Notes under the pieces: model-generated | The model's input: the letters and a program-made list of their open reading frames with translations, nothing else | Told to the model about the DNA's origin: nothing | Databases searched by the model: none | Shown here: piece by piece, positions 58,711-64,000 of the stretch | Position numbering within the stretch: position 1 is the stretch's first letter | How the letters are laid out: every line of letters starts with the position of its first letter | Made by a program: the position numbers and the translations under genes | DNA from: Novosphingobium marinum | GTDB lineage: Bacteria; Pseudomonadota; Alphaproteobacteria; Sphingomonadales; Sphingomonadaceae | Direction: 5' to 3' | Assembly: GCF_013408095.1 (NCBI RefSeq) | Contig: NZ_JACBZF010000001.1 | Coordinates: 434,001 to 498,000, forward strand | DNA length: 64,000 bases

Positions 58711-59007
58711 TCAGTCGTCTTCATCGCCCAGAAGAGTGTCGATCCAGGCGATAATCGGGTGTCTCAAGAACCAAAGCGCCAGCGCGACGATGGTTCCTGC
58801 AATGACGCCGCGATGCTCGCTGGCGACATCCGATGCCTCGTCGGCGATTGCCATGGCATCGTTGGCCACCTTGTCGGCGATGCGACCGCCGATTCCGCGT
58901 GCCTCGAGATCGGTCTTCACCTGCGCGAGACGGGTGTCGAATTGCGAGCGGGCGGAATCGCGGACCGCCTTGTCATGCTCGAGCTGTCGCGCCAGTTGCC
59001 CCATCAT
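58711..59007 (-). CDS. Small membrane protein, function unknown
   Basis: A 98-residue protein with an N-terminal soluble, charged helix (residues 1-65, likely coiled coil with A-R-S-Q-F-D-T-R-L-A-Q-V-K) and one membrane helix (about 68-88, rich in Ala, Leu and Trp) ending in an acidic G-D-E-D-D tail. It overlaps the holin-like gene by four bases (ATGA) and precedes the 203-residue repeat protein by 11 bases. In position it corresponds to the third gene (YqjK-like) of yqjDEK-type clusters, but sequence similarity was not tested. Confidence 0.72.
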   Translation of the reverse strand: MMGQLARQLEHDKAVRDSARSQFDTRLAQVKTDLEARGIGGRIADKVANDAMAIADEASDVASEHRGVIAGTIVALALWFLRHPIIAWIDTLLGDEDD

Positions 59008-59387
59008 TCAGCCTTCTTGTCGGATATCATTGCCATCATCCGCTTGTACTTGCCTGCCGCCGACAGACCGCAAATCGCGGTAAGGAGCAGCAGCGCGCCG
59101 GTGACAACGGCAGTCGAACCCCACGCCGTGAGGATGGGTGCAAGCGCGAGCACGAGGCCCACGACGAGCGCCATCGTGGCGAAGAACAGCAGGACGAGGG
59201 CCGAAGCCCCCAGGATCGCGATCCCTTTTGCCTCCTGTCCGGCGTAGGACGCGCGCGACTTCTGGTAGGCAAGCTCCGCCTCGGCCAAGACGCGGGCGTC
59301 CTGTGCGAGTTGCCGGACGTCTTCGTTGAGCGAGCGCTCCTTGGCCTCGTCGAGCGGGGGCGTGAAGTTCTGCGACTGGTCGTTCAT
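59004..59387 (-). CDS. Phage-holin-3_6-like (YqjE-type) membrane protein
   Basis: A 127-residue protein with two strong membrane helices (residues about 56-79 and 88-110) joined by a short turn, a charged N-terminus (Q-L-A-Q-D-A-R-V-L-A-E-A-E-L-A-Y-Q) and a basic C-terminus. This is the layout of the holin-3_6 family to which E. coli YqjE belongs. There are no lysis or phage genes around, so holin activity is not implied; envelope stress is the more likely setting. Confidence 0.8.
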   Translation of the reverse strand: MNDQSQNFTPPLDEAKERSLNEDVRQLAQDARVLAEAELAYQKSRASYAGQEAKGIAILGASALVLLFFATMALVVGLVLALAPILTAWGSTAVVTGALLLLTAICGLSAAGKYKRMMAMISDKKAE

Positions 59388-59415
59388 CGTGACGCCGTTC
59401 TATACGCCGCCGCGA

Positions 59416-59958
59416 TCAATCCGAGCCCTTGAACATACGCGCCAGCATGAACCCTCCGACCGCCGCAATGCCGACCGAAAGGCCGGGGTTGCGCCGCACG
59501 AAGTCCATCGCATCCTCGCCTAGCTGTTCGAGCTCGCGTTCGTTGAGATAGCCTGCGGTATCGTTCATCGAGCGCGCGGCGTTGCGGGCATAGTCGCCGT
59601 ACTTGGGACCGACCTTCTCGTCGATCATCGCGGCGTTGTCCTCAATGGTCCGGGCAAGGCTCGAAAGCCCGGCGCTGGCGCGGGTCTTGCCTTCGTTCGC
59701 GTAGTAGGCGGCGCGCTCCTTGGCCTCGTCGCCGCGAACCTTGGCCTCGCCCTTCGTTTCCTCGTACTTGGCGCGATACTCGCCGCGCTTCTCGTCGTAC
59801 TTGGCGCGATAGGTGTCGGCGCGGACCTGGGCTTCGTCGCGCAGGGCGCGGGCACCGGCCTTTGCCTCTTCCATCGCCTTTGCAAAGTGGCTCTTGGCTG
59901 CTTCACCGCCGGCTCCGGCGGTGGAAGTGGTCTCTGGAGTGGTGGTCGGATCGGCCAT
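59416..59958 (-). CDS. ElaB/YqjD/DUF883-like protein with 11-residue repeats
   Basis: A 180-residue protein with a disordered Thr/Ala-rich N-terminus, a long helical region and a C-terminal membrane anchor. The ending V-R-R-N-P-G-L-S-V-G-I-A-A-V-G-G-F is the DUF883/ElaB/YqjD mark; E. coli YqjD is inner-membrane and ribosome-binding in stationary phase. Residues 39-93 are five 11-residue units such as YRAKYDEKRGE and YRAKYEETKGE, resembling group-3 LEA repeats. AGGAG precedes the ATG at 59958. It is the first gene after the EcfG-type promoter. Confidence 0.85.
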   Translation of the reverse strand: MADPTTTPETTSTAGAGGEAAKSHFAKAMEEAKAGARALRDEAQVRADTYRAKYDEKRGEYRAKYEETKGEAKVRGDEAKERAAYYANEGKTRASAGLSSLARTIEDNAAMIDEKVGPKYGDYARNAARSMNDTAGYLNERELEQLGEDAMDFVRRNPGLSVGIAAVGGFMLARMFKGSD

Positions 59959-60012
59959 GTACTCGCTCCTGTCGGTATTCGTGTTGATGGAAGCCTGCAT
60001 TCGATATCGATA

Positions 60013-60028
60013 TGTTACCATGGTAACA
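60013..60028. promoter_or_regulatory. Perfect 16-bp palindrome, probable operator upstream of eno
   Basis: TGTTACCATGGTAACA is fully self-complementary. It lies about 100 bases before the eno ATG and 55 bases before the divergent stress gene. It has the shape of LacI-family operators such as the E. coli GntR site (TGTTACC-GGTAACA core); LacI-type carbon regulators (CceR) are known in alphaproteobacteria. Which regulator binds is not shown here. Confidence 0.65.
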
Positions 60029-60048
60029 CAAGACTCGCATACTGCTGC

Positions 60049-60073
60049 AACGCAACTTGTCAGCGAAAGTTCC
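60049..60073 (-). promoter_or_regulatory. EcfG-type general stress promoter
   Basis: The minus strand reads GGAAC (60069-60073), 16 bases, CGTT (60049-60052), an exact match to the alphaproteobacterial EcfG consensus GGAAC-N16-CGTT. A start near 60040 would leave an untranslated leader of about 80 bases before the DUF883-like gene. No comparable match was found in the other intergenic regions that I checked. Confidence 0.75.
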
Positions 60074-60081
60074 CCTGCTAA

Positions 60082-61416
<1,335 letters not shown>

Positions 61417-61435
61417 GAGCCCGGCATCATCCGGC

Positions 61436-62359
61436 TCAACCGTCGAGCAATGCGCGCTGCTTCGCCGACAGTTCGAGCCGGGTCGCCTCGGCAAGCTGGG
61501 ATACCTGCTCGACGCTGGTCGCGCTGGCGATCGGCGCCGCGACGCCTGCGCGCGAATTGAGCCAGGCGAATGCGACCTGCGCCGGTGTTGCATCGAGCTG
61601 GCTTGCAACCGTGCGCAGCCTTTCGAGCTTGGCCCACGACCGGTCGCTGGCGATCCCGTCGAGCACGAAGGCGCGCGGGTTTCCGGCCCAGTCGCCGGCG
61701 CTCCTGTATTTGCCCGTGAGGAAACCCGAGGCGAGACCGAAATAGGGCAGCGCCGCAATGTCGCGCCCGACACAGAGGTCCTGCATCGCGCCTTCGAAAG
61801 CCTCGCGCGTCACGAGATTGTACAACGGCTGGATCACCGTGAAGCCATGTCGCCCGGCGGACTTTGCGGCGTCGAGGAATTCAGTGAGCCGGGCCGTCTC
61901 GAAGTTCGAACATCCGAGTTCGCGGGCCTTTCCGGCCTTCACCAGCTCGTCGAATGTCGCGACGACCTCATCTGCCGGCGTTTCGGGGTCGTTCTGGTGA
62001 GCGTAGTAGAGATCGACGTAGTCGGTCCGCAGGCGCTCGAACGAACCTTCGAGCGCTTTCTTCACGCGATCGGCGGCAAGACCGCCCGCTTCGCCGTTCT
62101 GGTTGGTCTTCGTGCCGATGCGCATGTCCGCCCGCACGCCGCGGCTTTCGAGCCATTCGCCGATGATCGCCTCGGACTCGCCGCCCGAATTGCCCTCCAC
62201 CCAAGAGGAGTACCCCTCGGCAGTATCGATCATGCGCCCGCCTGCCTCGTAAAAGGCATCGAGGATGCGAAAGCTTGCGTCGCGGTCGAGTGTCCAGCCG
62301 AAGACGTTGCCGCCGAAGACCCAGCGCAGGCCGGCGATGGAAGGGTGCCGCTCAACCAT
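61436..62359 (-). CDS. Aldo/keto reductase
   Basis: A 307-residue NADPH-dependent aldo/keto reductase with the TIM-barrel tetrad: Asp and Tyr in D-T-A-E-G-Y-S, Lys in I-G-T-K-T-N, His in Y-Y-A-H-Q-N-D. V-G-G-N-V-F-G-W near the start and [10 protein letters not shown] are family motifs. The substrate is unknown. It overlaps the end of ribH by eight bases and is probably cotranscribed with it. Confidence 0.9.
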   Translation of the reverse strand: MVERHPSIAGLRWVFGGNVFGWTLDRDASFRILDAFYEAGGRMIDTAEGYSSWVEGNSGGESEAIIGEWLESRGVRADMRIGTKTNQNGEAGGLAADRVKKALEGSFERLRTDYVDLYYAHQNDPETPADEVVATFDELVKAGKARELGCSNFETARLTEFLDAAKSAGRHGFTVIQPLYNLVTREAFEGAMQDLCVGRDIAALPYFGLASGFLTGKYRSAGDWAGNPRAFVLDGIASDRSWAKLERLRTVASQLDATPAQVAFAWLNSRAGVAAPIASATSVEQVSQLAEATRLELSAKQRALLDG

Positions 62360-62774
62360 CGAACCTGCTCCTCAGGTTCAGCAGCGCGATGGCCGCTTTC
62401 GCCGCTTCGCCGCCCTTGTCCTTCTGCGCGGGATCGGCGCGGACGAGGGCCTGTTCCTCGTTCTCGACCGTCAGGATGCCGTTGCCGATGGCAATGCCGT
62501 CCATGGTCAGCGCCATGATGCCGCGCGCGCTTTCGCCTGCGACGATTTCGAAGTGATAGGTTTCCCCCCGGATCACGACGCCGATGGCGACGAACCCGTC
62601 GTAGAGGCCGGTCGGTTCGGCGAGTGCGATCGCGCCCGGTATCTCCAGCGCGCCAGGGACGGTGAGGATTTCCGCCTCGTGCCCGGCAGCCTGCAGAGCG
62701 GTGCGCGCGCCTTCGTTCAGCATGTCGTTGAGGTGGTCGTAGAAACGCGCCTCGACAATGAGGAATTTCGCCAT
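62352..62774 (-). CDS. ribH: 6,7-dimethyl-8-ribityllumazine synthase
   Basis: A 140-residue enzyme of riboflavin synthesis, condensing the pyrimidine intermediate with dihydroxybutanone phosphate. The family layout is present: F-Y-D-H-L-N-D-M near the start, V-P-G-A-L-E-I-P near 40, [10 protein letters not shown] near 67 and G-N-G-I-L-T-V-E-N near 97. Size fits the small icosahedral or decameric form. No other rib gene lies in this window. Confidence 0.95.
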   Translation of the reverse strand: MAKFLIVEARFYDHLNDMLNEGARTALQAAGHEAEILTVPGALEIPGAIALAEPTGLYDGFVAIGVVIRGETYHFEIVAGESARGIMALTMDGIAIGNGILTVENEEQALVRADPAQKDKGGEAAKAAIALLNLRSRFDG

Positions 62775-62828
62775 GTGCTTCCTTCCCGGTTGGCGGACGG
62801 CCTCTCCGGCTGGCCGCGCGGAAGGTCC

Positions 62829-63887
62829 TCAGGCGAGGCCGCGCGGCGTCGGTACGGGCTCTGCCGCTGCGGCAGGCTGGTTGCGCGGCGACTTGCCACG
62901 CTTGGGGGCCTCATTGCGCCAAGCGATGTACAACGCAAGGGCGATCGTCGCCGCCATGGTCAGCACGGGTTCGACGTGCAGCCCGCGACCCCACTGCAGC
63001 ATCGGCAGGTGAACGGCGTAGAGCGGGAAGGACAGGAGCCCCAGCCAGCGTGCGAGCCAGTGGCTGTGCTGCCACGCCAGTCCGGCGCCGACGAGCAGCG
63101 GGCAGACAAGCGCGACGAAGGCGACATCGAAAAGCCACGAGCTCTCGCCGACCCACAGCGACCAAGCGAACAGTGCCGGCATCGCGGCGAACGCCAGCAG
63201 CGGCGAAAGGCGGAAAGGCGGTTCGTCCCGCCACTTTCGGTAAAGCACGATCCCGATGGCATAGGCGAAAAGCGCGCGCAGTAACCCCGCCCAGACGTTG
63301 TCGACACCCGCGCCGAGGTCGAGCGTGCCGTGATACCAGGCTGTGGCCGCAAGGGCCGGGAGGCAGAACGCCGCCAGCGCGAAGACGGCGCGCGTGCGCC
63401 AGCGCCAGAGCACGACCGCGTGGACCGCGTTCGCGAAAAGCTCGGCAAGAATGGACCACGCGACGCTGTTGAGCGGAAAGGTGATCGTGCCGGTGAAGAA
63501 GACCGGGATGAAGAGCAGGTTGGCAACGAAAATCGCCGCGAAGGTCGCCGGGTCGCCAAGGTCCATCGCCAGCATCGGCGCGGTGATGACGCCTCCGATG
63601 GCCATGATCGGCCACAGGCGCCGGTATCGCGCCCCGAGGAAGCGCATCGCGCCGAAGCCCTTCGCCAGCCGCTGCTCGTACGTGCGCGCCATGACGTAGC
63701 CGCTGAGCATGAAGAAGAAATCGACTGCCAGGTAACCCGCGCCGCTCGCTTCGGGAGTAGCGCCGCCAAGGATGAACGAGGCGTGGAACTGGAACACGCA
63801 CAGCGCCGCGATCCCGCGCAGGGCGTCGAGGCCTTCGAGGCGTCGTGCCGGCATCGCGGGCCGGTCTGCTGGCGGCAAGTCTGCCAT
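62829..63887 (-). CDS. Acyltransferase-3 family membrane protein
   Basis: A 352-residue integral membrane acyltransferase with about ten hydrophobic segments. The family motifs are L-D-A-L-R-G-I-A-A-L, F-H-A-S-F-I near 39 and Y-L-A-V-D-F-F-F-M-L-S-G-Y near 60. Unlike the other acyltransferase in this window it has no SGNH domain. It probably acylates a surface glycan or lipid; the acceptor is unknown. The basic, Pro-rich C-terminus is cytoplasmic. It is 54 bases upstream of ribH. Confidence 0.9.
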   Translation of the reverse strand: MADLPPADRPAMPARRLEGLDALRGIAALCVFQFHASFILGGATPEASGAGYLAVDFFFMLSGYVMARTYEQRLAKGFGAMRFLGARYRRLWPIMAIGGVITAPMLAMDLGDPATFAAIFVANLLFIPVFFTGTITFPLNSVAWSILAELFANAVHAVVLWRWRTRAVFALAAFCLPALAATAWYHGTLDLGAGVDNVWAGLLRALFAYAIGIVLYRKWRDEPPFRLSPLLAFAAMPALFAWSLWVGESSWLFDVAFVALVCPLLVGAGLAWQHSHWLARWLGLLSFPLYAVHLPMLQWGRGLHVEPVLTMAATIALALYIAWRNEAPKRGKSPRNQPAAAAEPVPTPRGLA

Positions 63888-63935
63888 GACCGGCCGACGA
63901 TAGGGCGAACATGGCTTACGACCGGTTAATTCGCG

Positions 63936-64000
63936 TCAGAGCTTCTCGCCCTCGTCGGCCTTGTGACGCGCGCGTTCGGCCTGCCGGTGGCGCCGCTTTT
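63936..64000 (-). CDS. 3' end of a gene cut by the window edge
   Basis: The minus strand is open from the window edge to a TGA at 63936. The visible tail reads R-R-H-R-Q-A-E-R-A-R-H-K-A-D-E-G-E-K-L, a charged helical end. It is upstream of the acyltransferase on the same strand with 48 bases between. Too short to identify; it may be non-genic. Confidence 0.4.
   Translation of the reverse strand, partial: KRRHRQAERARHKADEGEKL

Noticed and set aside
59004..59387. Prophage remnant suggested by the holin-like protein
   Set aside because: No endolysin, structural, integrase or attachment sites nearby; the gene sits in a YqjDE-like chromosomal operon.

Overview
The window is a dense, GC-rich, single-chromosome stretch of an alphaproteobacterium, most likely a member of the Erythrobacteraceae (Sphingomonadales). 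The evidence is the gene order yqeY-dnaG-rpoD facing carAB-greA, the coaD-peptidylprolyl isomerase-queA(...)tgt run, the LexA-box type (GAAC-N7-GAAC), an EcfG-type general-stress promoter, a LOV-domain kinase and alphaproteobacterial families such as DUF4170 and the extensin-like C-terminal domain. I see no insertion sequence, prophage, plasmid or CRISPR signature, and no gap above 300 bases without a gene.

Layout: 0-5.8 kb holds a cut TPR protein, a BASS-type transporter, panB and two secondary transporters (NSS and APC). 5.9-12.8 kb is the SOS mutagenesis cassette imuA-imuB-dnaE2, split by an opposing alpha/beta hydrolase, with a LexA box before imuA and another before dnaE2. 12.8-17.8 kb holds envelope genes (small membrane protein, extensin-like peptidase, SGNH acyltransferase, LD-carboxypeptidase, lipoprotein). 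Two nearly identical tRNA-Glu genes and recJ follow. 20-22 kb has a flavodoxin-like protein, an unknown protein and an AHH-type nuclease. 21.9-27.7 kb is branched-chain amino acid synthesis: leuA with a leucine-rich leader peptide, and ilvB-ilvN-ilvC with an upstream small ORF and hairpin; an I78-type inhibitor lipoprotein lies downstream of ilvC. Then come miaA/serB, purL, xseB-ispA-coaD-ppi-queA, a block (Rieske oxygenase, ABC exporter, DUF481 protein) lying between queA and tgt, then tgt, an orphan ParA, rpsD, chorismate mutase, and rpiB-glyA-nrdR-trmJ.

46.5-48 kb carries a LOV-domain HWE-type histidine kinase overlapping a single-domain response regulator. 48-52.4 kb is the macromolecular-synthesis operon (yqeY, dnaG, rpoD), with carA-carB-greA divergent. 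57.8-60 kb is a four-gene set of small membrane proteins related to E. coli YqjD/YqjE; two of them carry tandem 11-residue repeats, and the set is preceded by a match to the EcfG general-stress promoter (GGAAC-N16-CGTT). The same intergenic region holds a perfect 16-bp palindrome upstream of eno. The window ends with an aldo/keto reductase, ribH, an acyltransferase and the 3' tip of another gene.

The most noteworthy signals are the stress-promoter-driven 11-mer repeat operon, the leuA attenuation leader, the LexA-box pair around the split mutasome, the LOV kinase/regulator pair and the eno-upstream palindrome. All assignments come from reading motifs and context; no database search was run.
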